A DNA stretch of 64,000 bases from Entomomonas sp. E2T0 (GCF_025985425.1 NZ_CP094972.1:2666001-2730000), one strand, 5' to 3'; shown: positions 49,488 to 57,988, numbered from the stretch's first letter. Numbers and translations: made by a program. The notes: generated from the sequence alone by a model not told the origin.

Positions 49488-51830
49488 TTAAGCAGCTTTT
49501 GCCAGTAGCTGTTTAGCTAATGCCATTTCTACTGACTCACTATCTGGATTTAAGCAATCTAAACCGCTGTCTGGTATGTCGCCCGATGTACTTTGGGTAA
49601 CCGCTATTTTTTTGGCCATAAGTTCTAAACAGTTTATCTGTGTCGTATCCCTATAACCTAAAAATATTACTCTAACAACTTGTGTTTGCCCGATCCGCCA
49701 AGATCTTCTGCTTGCTTGCATCATGGTGTAAACATTAAATCCTGTTTGCATGTAAACAATAGTAGGAAAGTCCAGTAAATCGAGGCCTGTCTTAACTTGT
49801 TCTGGATTGCAGATAAGTACATCAATGCCCTCCTCTACACGTGCCAAAATCCAGTCTTCACGTTCCTCTGGCTTACATTTTAAGACACCTACCTTAAAAC
49901 CTTCTCGTTCTAGAATAGTCTTGAGTCTATGCGTTGTATCTCTAGTCTGTGTGTAGGTTGAGTACACAAGGACTCTTCGATTATTCGCTTTTTCCTCTCG
50001 GCAAATTCGAATCAGTTCTGCTTCTTTGGGCATGATGTTCACTGGCGTAAATAGGCTTTCTACTTTTGCCAATACTTTAGGTGTACCATCATCGTTTGTA
50101 TCCCTAGGATGCGTTACTGTTTCTTCTCTAAAACAACAATCAGGCCATGCTAGTAAGGTATTAAGTACTACGCCTAGCAGTGAGGTATCCCCACGTGCTA
50201 ATGCTTTTTTTAGTAAGGTAGTTAAGGTACCAACAAGGTAGCTATAAGCGTCTTGTTGTTCGTCTGTCATATCTACTTCAACAAACTCCTCGGTATATTC
50301 TGGCAGTATATCTCCCCCTATTTCCTTTAATTTCAAGAAAACGGTGAAAGGTAGTACATACCGTAAAATACCTTTAGGACCAAAACCAGGAGCCTTTGAC
50401 GTTCTATGGACCATTTTATTGCCCTTAGCTGTCTTGTGGCTTTCCCCTTGTTTTTCAGTAAAGATGTCTTTTAATATGCCATGATCACGTTGGAATGCTG
50501 TTGAGGCAGTAGCTAAACTACCTCGCTCATTGGGTTTGTACCCATCTTCAATCATTCTGCTCGTAATAACTCTGAACAATAAGTAAAAGAGATCTGATGC
50601 ATAGCCTCCCATGAGTGTACCTGTCAGTAACAGTATTTTTTTTACTTTACTAGCCAGTACTCCCATAGCTTGACCTTGTGCAGATCCTTCATTTTTGTAC
50701 TCATGCCCTTCGTCCACGATCAGTAGATGAAAGTAGTCTTGAGGTAGATAGCGTTTAATAAATTCTGAAGCTTGGTATCCACCTTGCCCAAAACTAAACT
50801 CTATTTTCCCTAAAGCTCGCTCCATACGGACTGCTTGGCTATCATTAAAGATTAAGTCACCTTTTTCATCCATTAAGTTAATAAAGTTATGTACATTGTC
50901 TACGAGCATTTCTGCAATAAAATCAGTTCCAAACGTATTAATAAGTTTGTTAGCTGTTGCAGTACCAATCGTAGGGATTTTGCACATTTCTTTAACCAGT
51001 TGCTTCCGAAAATCTTGTTGCTCGATTTCTTCAGCTTCTGAGTCAGCTTGCTTATGCTCAACTTTTTTACCATTCATTAATGTCCAAAGCTTACTACCAC
51101 AACTTTCACACTGTTGTTGATTTTTGATCTCACAAAACTCTTCAGGTGTGTAAGGTTGTTCTGATTTTGGATTAATGATGTGACTAAAACAGTCTGGGCA
51201 ACAGGCTGCTGGTCTTATTTTTGTAAAGGTCTTTTGTGAATCTTCATCCAGATAACGCTCTACAAATCGTCCATTTTTACATACAGGTTTCCAATGGTAG
51301 CCCATACGCATTCTGACACGACCTAGAATGTAAAATTCTGGTACATCTTCACTTTTTACCTTTAAAGCCTCTCTCGCTTGTAGAAGCTTTGCTAATGTAT
51401 CTGGACCATTCAATACCCATACTTTGGCATGAGGTACTGTTTCTAGTATTTCACGTCGCCATTTATAAACTAAATGGGGTGGTGATATAACCAGTGATCG
51501 TTTATAGCCTTCAGCAAATAATACCGCTGCAATCGCAATAGCCATCATTGTCTTACCAGTCCCCATTTCTGCATTGATAATAGCCGCAGGTTCGTTGCTG
51601 TCTATTAACAGTGCACAAACTGCTTGCACTATCTCTGCTTGGGCAGGGAATGGCTGACGAATAAGGTTATCCATAATCGCTTGACGAATAGGATTGGCTT
51701 TTTCAGGTGTGTACACAGGTGGATTAGATTGTCCTAGTGAGTCTAGTAACTGCCCTTTAAACGTATTAATAAATACGCTTAAATCTTGTACTAGTCCCTT
51801 ACCTGGTATGTTTTGTATTGCTGTGTTCAT
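49488..51830 (-). CDS. SNF2-like DEAD/DEAH-family helicase with zinc and helix-hairpin-helix inserts
   Basis: This superfamily 2 ATPase of about 780 residues starts at the ATG at 51830 (MNTAIQNIPGKGLVQDLS, GGAG upstream). Motif I is NAEMGTGKTMMAIAI (near 90), motif II LLIVDEGHEYKNE (DEGH, near 375), motif III LLTGTLMGG, and motif VI QASRRSWRIGQTQVVRV near 730, an SNF2-like ending. Between I and II lie Cys pairs (CCPDC, CESCG) likely to bind zinc and a helix-hairpin-helix segment (IPTIGTATANKLINTFGTDF). Such helicases are backbone genes of PFGI-1-type ICEs. A role in DNA processing or defence is possible; unproven. Confidence 0.85.
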   Translation of the reverse strand: MNTAIQNIPGKGLVQDLSVFINTFKGQLLDSLGQSNPPVYTPEKANPIRQAIMDNLIRQPFPAQAEIVQAVCALLIDSNEPAAIINAEMGTGKTMMAIAIAAVLFAEGYKRSLVISPPHLVYKWRREILETVPHAKVWVLNGPDTLAKLLQAREALKVKSEDVPEFYILGRVRMRMGYHWKPVCKNGRFVERYLDEDSQKTFTKIRPAACCPDCFSHIINPKSEQPYTPEEFCEIKNQQQCESCGSKLWTLMNGKKVEHKQADSEAEEIEQQDFRKQLVKEMCKIPTIGTATANKLINTFGTDFIAEMLVDNVHNFINLMDEKGDLIFNDSQAVRMERALGKIEFSFGQGGYQASEFIKRYLPQDYFHLLIVDEGHEYKNEGSAQGQAMGVLASKVKKILLLTGTLMGGYASDLFYLLFRVITSRMIEDGYKPNERGSLATASTAFQRDHGILKDIFTEKQGESHKTAKGNKMVHRTSKAPGFGPKGILRYVLPFTVFLKLKEIGGDILPEYTEEFVEVDMTDEQQDAYSYLVGTLTTLLKKALARGDTSLLGVVLNTLLAWPDCCFREETVTHPRDTNDDGTPKVLAKVESLFTPVNIMPKEAELIRICREEKANNRRVLVYSTYTQTRDTTHRLKTILEREGFKVGVLKCKPEEREDWILARVEEGIDVLICNPEQVKTGLDLLDFPTIVYMQTGFNVYTMMQASRRSWRIGQTQVVRVIFLGYRDTTQINCLELMAKKIAVTQSTSGDIPDSGLDCLNPDSESVEMALAKQLLAKAA

Positions 51831-51906
51831 TGTTGTTTCTCCAAAAAATAAGAAAAACAAGGTATGAACACAGTACTCCCATAGGGTATTGTTCATACCC
51901 TGTGGG
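51831..51906 (-). promoter_or_regulatory. Two-hairpin leader F
   Basis: Hairpin one is CCCACAGGGTA / TACCCTATGGG. The ribosome-binding arm GGAGAAACAA can pair with TTGTTTTTC. In addition TGTTCATACC is perfectly complementary to GGTATGAACA in the 5' part of hairpin one. Confidence 0.7.
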
Positions 51907-51913
51907 ATTTAAA

Positions 51914-52210
51914 TTAATTTTCGTGTATAAAAAGACGTTCGTAATAAGTTACTTCGTCTGTTTCTCTGTCTTTAATAACAATTTGATCATAGAATTCTTG
52001 CACGATTAAACAAAGTTCTTCGCTATCTCTAGGCCACCCTGTTTGTTGAGATGCAATTTCAAGATCGGTTAAATTACTAAACCAAACTGCTAAACCTACC
52101 GTAATCATGTAATCCATTTTTACGATATTTTTAACTACTGGCCCTTCTTTTAGTTGTTCTTCGTCATCGTCCTCTGGAGGAAAATAACCACTAAAAAGAC
52201 TTATTTGCAT
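51914..52210 (-). CDS. Small acidic ICE protein, unknown
   Basis: This 98-residue acidic protein reads MQISLFSGYFPPEDDDEEQL, followed by a hydrophobic helix-like stretch MDYMITVGLAVWFSNLTDLE and DSEELCLIVQEFYDQIVIKD. No family is recognised. The gene is supported by the strong leader G upstream and tight spacing in the run. Confidence 0.65.
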   Translation of the reverse strand: MQISLFSGYFPPEDDDEEQLKEGPVVKNIVKMDYMITVGLAVWFSNLTDLEIASQQTGWPRDSEELCLIVQEFYDQIVIKDRETDEVTYYERLFIHEN

Positions 52211-52268
52211 TTCATACTCCTGTTAAAAGGGTATGAATTAACCCTTGGGTACTTTCATACCCTGTAGG
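52211..52268 (-). promoter_or_regulatory. Two-hairpin leader G
   Basis: Hairpin two is TTCATACCC / GGAGTATGAA ending one base from the ATG at 52210, so the ribosome-binding site is fully paired. Hairpin one is weaker (GGGTA / TACCC core with CCT / AGG). Confidence 0.75.
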
Positions 52269-52298
52269 TTTAAGTTGTAGCTTAATGATCAGCTGTCG

Positions 52299-52616
52299 TT
52301 ATTTTTGCTCCAAATACTTAAAATATTGGCCTTTAATAAAATAACCACCTTTTCTACGATCAAATATGCCAACTAATGTATTAGGCAGCGCATCAGAACT
52401 TAAAGGATTAAAACTTAATACTTCAAGTCCTAATAGATACCAATCTAGATTAAGGAAACTAACATTGATATAGTGGTTTTTATAATCCACATAAGATAAG
52501 TGTCTTATAACACCTTCAATAATAATTTCTTTATCCTGATCATGTTTATCCTGACAACCATAAAACCTTAAACGATAAGGTTTTAGTTTTTTATTGCTTT
52601 GCTTAAAAACAATCAT
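52299..52616 (-). CDS. ICE small beta-protein family, member 1
   Basis: This 105-residue protein shows the pattern of a small paralog family in this element: LRFYGCQDKHDQDKEIIIEG, then INVSFLNLDWYLLGLEVLSF, and LPNTLVGIFDRRKGGYFIKG near the end. It resembles the protein at 53008 most (PNTLxGxxxRxKGxxIxGxYFKxx). It overlaps the stop of the upstream gene by 4 bases (ATGA), so the two are translated as a pair. Confidence 0.65.
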   Translation of the reverse strand: MIVFKQSNKKLKPYRLRFYGCQDKHDQDKEIIIEGVIRHLSYVDYKNHYINVSFLNLDWYLLGLEVLSFNPLSSDALPNTLVGIFDRRKGGYFIKGQYFKYLEQK

Positions 52617-52933
52617 GATGTAGCTCCTTGAGTATCAAGTAATACATCTATTTTTTCATAAACAATATTAGCTATTCTTACCCCACCTTCAGCACAATTA
52701 ATACCTAGACTGTGATTATGATTCAAAGACAACCTCCAATCAGTCAGCTTTAAGGCCTCTTGAAAGGATTCTTCAGAATCAAATTGCACTGTTATGGTAC
52801 TGTCTGTATCAAACATATAGTTAAATGAAATATGTTTAACACCCTTAAGTACACATTCGTCTACAACAAGCTCTCCATCTAGGTCATGTCCATTGGATAA
52901 GGCAATAATTAATCTTTTATCATTAGTACACAT
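52613..52933 (-). CDS. ICE small beta-protein family, member 2
   Basis: This 106-residue protein has the shared family elements VDECVLKGVKHISFNYMF, ITVQFDSEESFQEALKLTDW and GGVRIANIVYEKIDVL. The E-x4-A-x5-W block matches members at 53306 and 59250. It is the first gene of a coupled pair with the gene at 52299. Function unknown. Confidence 0.65.
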   Translation of the reverse strand: MCTNDKRLIIALSNGHDLDGELVVDECVLKGVKHISFNYMFDTDSTITVQFDSEESFQEALKLTDWRLSLNHNHSLGINCAEGGVRIANIVYEKIDVLLDTQGATS

Positions 52934-52991
52934 TACATACTCCTAAAAAATGGGTATGAATGTACCCAAGGGTAATTACATACCCTATAGG
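52934..52991 (-). promoter_or_regulatory. Two-hairpin leader H
   Basis: Hairpin one has the core AGGGTA / TACCCT. Hairpin two is CATACCC / GGAGTATG over the ribosome-binding site of the gene at 52933. Confidence 0.7.
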
Positions 52992-53007
52992 TTAGTTTTA
53001 ATTTATA

Positions 53008-53313
53008 TCACTCATCATAGTTCATACTTTTAAAATAACAGCCTTGAATAACAAAACCTTTTTGTCTTTCATATGTGCCATTTAAAGTATTAGGAGCATA
53101 CGTTGGATCTGCATATCGCCATGACAATTTTTCATTTGCCATAAAACAGGCTTCTGCTGACTCAAACATTATTGAAACTGCACAGCATCCCCTAAACTCA
53201 CTGAATGTTAAATTGATCACTCCTTCTATAGTGATCTTTTCATTTTTTAAAAAGCCATTATCACAACCAGTAAACTGCAATTGCTGTGCTGTGGCTTGGC
53301 TACTATCAGACAT
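53008..53313 (-). CDS. ICE small beta-protein family, member 3
   Basis: This 101-residue protein starts at 53313 (MSDSSQATAQQLQFTGCDNG); a longer frame to 53391 overlaps the upstream gene too far. Family blocks are KITIEGVINLTFSEFRGC, VSIMFESAEACFMANEKLSW and APNTLNGTYERQKGFVIQG. It forms a coupled pair with the gene upstream, as 52299 does with 52613, so a two-gene unit was duplicated. Confidence 0.65.
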   Translation of the reverse strand: MSDSSQATAQQLQFTGCDNGFLKNEKITIEGVINLTFSEFRGCCAVSIMFESAEACFMANEKLSWRYADPTYAPNTLNGTYERQKGFVIQGCYFKSMNYDE

Positions 53314-53635
53314 CCTTCGATCCCTCCGATAAACTGGATAGAAGATCAAAGTCTCTATAGAAAGTCCTCTTAACTCGAATACCTTTCTCATGGATGTCTG
53401 CTGCTATGGTATTTACTTCTGCTGGTTTGCGTGCCCAATGAGTATGCTTTAATGCAAATTTCATTGATTGCTCACTGTTAAAAGTCACCCTTAGTTGCTT
53501 TCCGTAGCCCGCTTCATTTGTAACACGGACACGTACAACACCATTAAGAAATATATCAATAAGTGATACTTTTCCATCAATCTCGATAGCATTAGTTAAA
53601 TGTATGCTGTTACAGCATTCTGTTGGAATAGTCAT
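53306..53635 (-). CDS. ICE small beta-protein family, member 4
   Basis: This 109-residue protein starts at 53635 (MTIPTECCNSIHLTNAIEID), seven bases after AGAGG; two ATG codons just upstream are too close to that site. Family blocks are LIDIFLNGVVRVRVTN, LRVTFNSEQSMKFALKHTHW and KGIRVKRTFYRDFDLL. It overlaps the next gene. Function unknown. Confidence 0.65.
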   Translation of the reverse strand: MTIPTECCNSIHLTNAIEIDGKVSLIDIFLNGVVRVRVTNEAGYGKQLRVTFNSEQSMKFALKHTHWARKPAEVNTIAADIHEKGIRVKRTFYRDFDLLSSLSEGSKDV

Positions 53636-53715
53636 GTTCATACCTCTCATTTCATTAAAAATTCATAAAAAAAGGTATGAAATACCTTGAGGGTATTTTC
53701 ATACCCTCTAACAGG
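53636..53715 (-). promoter_or_regulatory. Two-hairpin leader I
   Basis: Hairpin one is GAGGGTA / TACCCTC. Hairpin two is a perfect 9-bp TTCATACCT / AGGTATGAA over the ribosome-binding site. The same anti-SD strand is complementary to GGTATGAAA in hairpin one. Confidence 0.75.
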
Positions 53716-53731
53716 TTGGTTTTATAAATAG

Positions 53732-55210
53732 CTAGTATTCTGAAGGCAATAACACTGTGGTTATATGCCCATCATCATCACCATGCCATTCGGTAATAAT
53801 CCAAATTTTCAAGTCATTTTCAGGATCAATGATATAAACTGACATGACACGTTCATAAAGGTGTCCATCAACCATCGCCTTAACTGCTCGATCATTTTGT
53901 TTGTTATCAGATTCATAACCATCACCCCAATCACCTTGACCATGCCTTGTAACATAGGGCAATAAATCAAGGCCTTGTTGAACTAGATCATCAATACCTC
54001 TGGTCATTAGCAATCTACCTATTGGAAATAAAAAACTAGATAGATCTACTCCATCGTTATTAACGTTTTGTTCTGGCTCTGGATCTTTTACTGTAGTGAT
54101 AGTGATGATTTTGCCCTTATAGGGTGAACCATCGGTCATATCCCATGCTTTGATAACAGGTACAAACTTATCTATCAATGTTCTGATAAATGTTTTGCTG
54201 CCATCTTGCTCGGTTTTCCACTCAGTGTGTTCTACCTTTTCTTTATGGGTATCACCTTTTACTATCAGTGTTTGGCCTGTTTCAGATGAATGAATCGGGC
54301 CTGAGATCTCACCTGCGGATAGAGCCATTGCAATATGCCAGTCTCTAGGTTTGGTCACAGGTGCTCTTGGAACACTTTGTTTGTATTTCATGTGCAGATT
54401 AAATTCTGGCCACAATCCTTTTAAATTAGCTATTTCTCTTGCTAGTTCAGCAGGGTCCATAGTTATTTGATAAAAGTTTTGTAGTTCAGCTTTACTACTA
54501 GGTACAAGATAAGGATCATAAGGCCAATCTTGAGGTAGTTCTTCTGCTTTCATTTCTCCTAGGTATATTGCTTTGAATACACCTAGCATTTTTTTACGAT
54601 CAGCTAAATCAAGATCGGATTTTTTAGTGCGAACACCTAGAATCACTACTTGTTTAAACTGCTTATCGACTGCTTCATAAATTCTCAGTTGTGAGAAGTG
54701 GTTACAAAGCCATGTGCTTAGTTCGTCATCCAGTTGGTTATAGGGAATAATGAAGGTCAATATTCCACCATACTGAAGCATCGGAAAGCTTTTTTGATAA
54801 AACAGTTTTTCTAATCGTTTACGCCCTTTACTTTGGTCATAAATAGCTCCGTTGTAACCAGGGGCCATATCACCATAAGGCGGATTTAAAAATAAGAATC
54901 CAAAACTTGTGTTGCTGATAACTGTATCCATCAGATCACTGCGTAAGCAGTGGTCTACTAAGGTACTGGCATGATCAGCACGTTCACGGTTATATTCCAC
55001 AGCATAAGCTTCAACATTTTCACGTCCTAAATGATGCGCTACTTCAGCTATTGCTACCCCCTCACCTGCTGTCGGATCAATGATCCTGATACGTTGGTTT
55101 GGGTCTTTGGCAGCTATCGCATTTAGAATACGCTCAATAGTAGGTTCATCTGTTGGATAATAACCATTTCTCGCAAAGTTTGCTGCGACTCTTGGAAATA
55201 TTAATGCCAT
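53732..55210 (-). CDS. SAM-dependent DNA methyltransferase-like protein (DUF6094 type)
   Basis: This 492-residue protein has a Rossmann methyltransferase core. Motif I is IIDPTAGEGVAIAEVAHHLG (near 45), motif IV FLNPPYGDM (near 108), the NPPY of amino-methyltransferases such as N6-adenine enzymes, and then GGILTFIIPYNQLDDELSTW. The C-terminal half is specific to this family and includes AGEISGPIHSSETGQTLIVK. Such proteins (DUF6094) are common in PFGI-1-like ICEs near the helicase, as here. The substrate is unknown; DNA is suggested by NPPY. It shares the transcript of the gene 14 bases upstream. Confidence 0.82.
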   Translation of the reverse strand: MALIFPRVAANFARNGYYPTDEPTIERILNAIAAKDPNQRIRIIDPTAGEGVAIAEVAHHLGRENVEAYAVEYNRERADHASTLVDHCLRSDLMDTVISNTSFGFLFLNPPYGDMAPGYNGAIYDQSKGRKRLEKLFYQKSFPMLQYGGILTFIIPYNQLDDELSTWLCNHFSQLRIYEAVDKQFKQVVILGVRTKKSDLDLADRKKMLGVFKAIYLGEMKAEELPQDWPYDPYLVPSSKAELQNFYQITMDPAELAREIANLKGLWPEFNLHMKYKQSVPRAPVTKPRDWHIAMALSAGEISGPIHSSETGQTLIVKGDTHKEKVEHTEWKTEQDGSKTFIRTLIDKFVPVIKAWDMTDGSPYKGKIITITTVKDPEPEQNVNNDGVDLSSFLFPIGRLLMTRGIDDLVQQGLDLLPYVTRHGQGDWGDGYESDNKQNDRAVKAMVDGHLYERVMSVYIIDPENDLKIWIITEWHGDDDGHITTVLLPSEY

Positions 55211-55224
55211 ATCTAGCCTCCTTA

Positions 55225-55899
55225 TTAATGCTGTAAGCCAGTATGGTGTGTTGGATATGTGGTTAATCTATCACGTAGGATAAGATCTCCCATTGATTCT
55301 TCGAGCTTGGGTATATCTAGTATTAGACGTACTCCTCCCACTTGTCCAAAAAAGGTTTTCAGATCTTCACACATTTTATGATCAATCAATAATGGTGTGA
55401 TTTCTGATCGCCAATGATCTAACAAAGGTAACGGGCATATATCTTTGATGACTGACCAATGATACTGAGCAAATTCTTCTATTGGTATTTCTCCTTCAAG
55501 AAGTACTGTTGCAGTATGATTAGCTTTGTCAGGCTTGATACAACTCTTATCAAATATCCATGTATGTAATAAGGTGCCAAACTTGGTTTGTTTATACGTT
55601 CTAGTGGATCGTTTTGTTAGCTCTTTAACATTGCCAACATAAACCCGTGTACGTACACCCTGTATTTTAAAGGTTAGGTATTCCAATCCAAATTCTTTGT
55701 CTTTTTTAGCAAGAGTAATTCGTGAATAGAGCTCTTGTAGTGCTGTATCACGTCCCCATACTGATAAGAAGACTAAGTTGTTGTATTTATCTACCACACA
55801 AGCATCACACATTAAGTCAGGTATTTCTTCTAACCTGTGCATGTGTTTTTCAAGAGAAGTAGTATTCTCCTCTTTTCTGACTGCATTTGTTGTATACAT
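55225..55899 (-). CDS. Conserved ICE protein, unknown
   Basis: This 224-residue protein starts at 55899 (MYTTNAVRKEENTTSLEKHM) after TTGGAG. It contains LMCDACVVDKYNNLVFLSVW, then FKIQGVRTRVYVGNVKELTK and GTLLHTWIFDKSCIKP. No family is recognised with confidence. It sits directly before the methyltransferase gene and has its own leader J, so the two probably form one regulated unit. Confidence 0.65.
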   Translation of the reverse strand: MYTTNAVRKEENTTSLEKHMHRLEEIPDLMCDACVVDKYNNLVFLSVWGRDTALQELYSRITLAKKDKEFGLEYLTFKIQGVRTRVYVGNVKELTKRSTRTYKQTKFGTLLHTWIFDKSCIKPDKANHTATVLLEGEIPIEEFAQYHWSVIKDICPLPLLDHWRSEITPLLIDHKMCEDLKTFFGQVGGVRLILDIPKLEESMGDLILRDRLTTYPTHHTGLQH

Positions 55900-55970
55900 A
55901 ATCTGCTCCAATTAATTATTCATTAAATAAAAGGAGCATCAACGCCTAGGGCATTAAATGCCCCTAGGGG
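55900..55970 (-). promoter_or_regulatory. Two-hairpin leader J
   Basis: Hairpin one is CCTAGGGGCATT / AATGCCCTAGG with one bulged base. Hairpin two is TGCTCC / GGAGCA, covering the ribosome-binding site. Stem sequences are unlike those of the neighbours, but pairing is kept. Confidence 0.75.
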
Positions 55971-55987
55971 TGTATTAGCTTTGTGTT

Positions 55988-56347
55988 TTACCACCAAGCA
56001 GTTAATAAAAGATCATTTTTTTCAAAATCAAATGTGCTTAAGGTATCTGTTACCCATCGCTTTAATTCAGCTACACAATTCCAATAGTCTTGGTTATACT
56101 CTTGAACACCATAATATAAGTCATCATCGACAGGAAATAGCTCCTGACAATTAGTCTCATTAAGTTGTTCCAATGTATCTCTTAACTTTTGGAGATTTTC
56201 TAGAGTAATTAAGACCTCTGTATCAATATCTATTTCTTCTATAATGTGCTTTTCAACCCATGCAAATAACGGGTTGTTATATCCAAATGTTGTCAGCTCT
56301 GCATAATCTGACTTTGGCCTATAGCTCATTGTTATATCTAAACCCAT
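55988..56347 (-). CDS. ICE protein of a two-member paralog pair, copy 1
   Basis: This 119-residue acidic protein starts at 56347 (MGLDITMSYRPKSDYAELTT) after TAGGAG. It aligns with the next gene over the whole length: HWL/AWVEKH, a LENLQKLRDTLEQLNETNC helix, LFP, YWNCVAELKRWVTDTL and FDFEKNDLLLTAWW. The pattern W-x-E...EVK/ELK..W and a C-terminal Trp are shared. Function unknown. Confidence 0.65.
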   Translation of the reverse strand: MGLDITMSYRPKSDYAELTTFGYNNPLFAWVEKHIIEEIDIDTEVLITLENLQKLRDTLEQLNETNCQELFPVDDDLYYGVQEYNQDYWNCVAELKRWVTDTLSTFDFEKNDLLLTAWW

Positions 56348-56408
56348 TGTAAATACTCCTATGAATAAATCTAAAAGCATTTACCTAGAGGCAAATGCCC
56401 CTAGAGGG
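56348..56408 (-). promoter_or_regulatory. Two-hairpin leader K
   Basis: Hairpin one is CTAGGGGCA / TGCCTCTAG with one mismatch. Hairpin two is TAAATGCT / AGTATTTA with one G-T pair, over the GGAG site of the gene at 56347. Confidence 0.6.
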
Positions 56409-56429
56409 TTAGTTAAGTTTTAATGTAGA

Positions 56430-56765
56430 TTACCAAGAGGCAGAAAAACTGAGTTTATTACTGCTAAAATCAAACTCTTTTAGTATTTTTTCTGCCCAAG
56501 TTTTTACCTCTGCCACATACTTCCAATAATCTTCTTCATTTTCTCCCCAAGATAGAGGAAAAATCTGATCACGATTTTCAGTAGTCAGTCGATTAAGGTC
56601 ATTTACTAAATGATGTATATGTCCTTTATGAAGCTCTACATCTACAGCAGCATCGACTAAACAAACATTTTTGTTTAACCAATGTAGCATTGCTCGACTA
56701 TAGAAATCTCCAACTGTTTCAACTGAAGCATAAGGTGTTTTTTCAAATAATAACATTACGCCCAT
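56430..56765 (-). CDS. ICE protein of a two-member paralog pair, copy 2
   Basis: This 111-residue protein begins MGVMLLFEKTPYASVETVGD. It is a paralog of the gene at 55988: MLHWLNKN, HHLVNDLNRLTTENRDQIFP, EDYWKYVAEVKTWAEKIL, and the end FDFSSNKLSFSASW. AAAGG lies before the ATG. Function unknown. Confidence 0.65.
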   Translation of the reverse strand: MGVMLLFEKTPYASVETVGDFYSRAMLHWLNKNVCLVDAAVDVELHKGHIHHLVNDLNRLTTENRDQIFPLSWGENEEDYWKYVAEVKTWAEKILKEFDFSSNKLSFSASW

Positions 56766-56836
56766 TATTAATTTCCTTTAGAAATATAAAGGGCAGATAT
56801 ATTTCCTGAAGGATTTATAGCTACCCTTCAGTAAGG
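56766..56836 (-). promoter_or_regulatory. Two-hairpin leader L
   Basis: Hairpin one is CTGAAGG / CCTTCAG. Hairpin two is CCTTTA / TAAAGG, covering the AAAGG ribosome-binding site of the gene at 56765. Confidence 0.65.
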
Positions 56837-56858
56837 TGAAGTTAATTTATATAGCAGT

Positions 56859-57296
56859 CTACTTTTGAATTAACTGCATGATAAATTTTTGTTTGTTTCG
56901 TAGTCTTTGGTGATAATTTTTTACTTCTTCTCGCCATTTGCTATCAATACCTGCATCAGCAAGTCTTAAATAGCTCATGGGACAACGATAATAATAAGGA
57001 CCTGCTGATTCACTCATCGCATTGTACCCCCAACTGTTCCAACCAGATGAATAATCTGGATGTTGAGAAATAATAATGCAATGAATCACTTTGGCCTTAT
57101 CACCAACTTGTCGATTTCCATAAAAATCATTATCTTTTTTAAAGGTATACTCATTAACTGTCCACAAGATGATTTCTCCTCGTTCTTTACGAATACAATG
57201 TTTAATTGTATGTACTGAACAATCGTTATCTTCCCAAGGTTTAGTTAATCTTTCTACTAAAGACTGTTTTGAATGTTCGCAGTATAACCATCCCAT
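56859..57296 (-). CDS. Conserved ICE protein beginning MGWLYC (DUF6927-like)
   Basis: This 145-residue protein begins MGWLYCEHSKQSLVERLTKP. It contains TIKHCIRKERGEIILWTVNE, a strand VIHCIIISQH, WGYNAMSESAGPYYYRCPMS and then LRLADAGIDSKWREEV. This order (MGWL, LWxVxE, GYxxMxESxxPYYYxCP, WREEV) matches a family common in genomic-island ICEs, which I believe is DUF6927. Function unknown. GAGGAAA lies before the start. Confidence 0.7.
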   Translation of the reverse strand: MGWLYCEHSKQSLVERLTKPWEDNDCSVHTIKHCIRKERGEIILWTVNEYTFKKDNDFYGNRQVGDKAKVIHCIIISQHPDYSSGWNSWGYNAMSESAGPYYYRCPMSYLRLADAGIDSKWREEVKNYHQRLRNKQKFIMQLIQK

Positions 57297-57365
57297 GCTT
57301 GTTTCCTCATCGTTTGGTCAGCGTAATCCCGTGCTCGTGCCAGGGAGTTACCCTGACGGGATTAA
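57297..57365 (-). promoter_or_regulatory. Divergent leader M with an extended double stem
   Basis: An outer stem AATCCCGT / ACGGGATT encloses CAGGG / CCCTG. I see no good pairing partner for the ribosome-binding site here, unlike the other leaders. Confidence 0.55.
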
Positions 57366-57385
57366 TAGTGTGAAGTGGTTTAGAA

Positions 57386-57988
57386 TTAGAATGCGGTAAT
57401 TAAATTCCAAAGTTGTGTACGAAAATCAAATTCATAACCAAGTTCTTCTAATCGTGCCTTCTGCATACGCATTGTTTCACGATCACAAGTTGAATCTAGT
57501 TTTATACTATTACCAAGTGGCCATAGTAAACCAAACAGCTTTTCATCATCAGATGATTTATCTGTTGCAGCTTCTGCTGTAGAGTCATTAGTTTGTTTAG
57601 AATTTGCTTTATTCTTAGCAGGTTTAGGTGCTGCTTTTGAATATTTTTTAGAGGAATCTGAAGTAAATGGCTTTTCTTCTTCTAACGGATCTTGTGCATT
57701 CGTAGAAAAAGCAGCTTCTTCTTCAGGTGTTAAGTCATCATTTTCATTAAGTTCGAAGCTATTTAAATAAGCACGACACTCAACGACAAAACGATTACCA
57801 TAACAGTAATGTGAAGGTTGAATCTTATCTATCACAAATTGGCCTTGATACTTGCCTGCTTTGTACTGGTCAAGTTCTTTGTCTTTGACAACAAATTCGC
57901 CTATTGATGTAGTCAATTTTGCTGTATTAAATGGACCAAAACGTCCATCCAATGTAACAATGGTAAGTGTACCTGGGATAGTAATCAT
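57386..57988 (-). CDS. DUF3275-family ICE protein
   Basis: This 200-residue protein starts at 57988 after TTGGAG. The N-terminal MITIPGTLTIVTLDGRFGPF, IGEFVVKDKELDQYKAGKY and FVIDKIQPSHYCYGNRFVVE are diagnostic of DUF3275. A charged Ser/Lys/Ala linker follows (about 85-150), then the conserved KLFGLLWPLGNSIKLDSTCD and RARLEELGYEFD end. The family is confined largely to ICEs of this type. A single-strand DNA-related role has been guessed for similar proteins but is not shown by this sequence. Confidence 0.87.
   Translation of the reverse strand: MITIPGTLTIVTLDGRFGPFNTAKLTTSIGEFVVKDKELDQYKAGKYQGQFVIDKIQPSHYCYGNRFVVECRAYLNSFELNENDDLTPEEEAAFSTNAQDPLEEEKPFTSDSSKKYSKAAPKPAKNKANSKQTNDSTAEAATDKSSDDEKLFGLLWPLGNSIKLDSTCDRETMRMQKARLEELGYEFDFRTQLWNLITAF

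Noticed and set aside
49488-55210. Calling the helicase plus methyltransferase a DISARM or BREX defence system
   Set aside because: Marker genes such as drmA/drmB or pglZ/brxC are missing, and both genes are known companions in this ICE backbone. Kept only as an open question.
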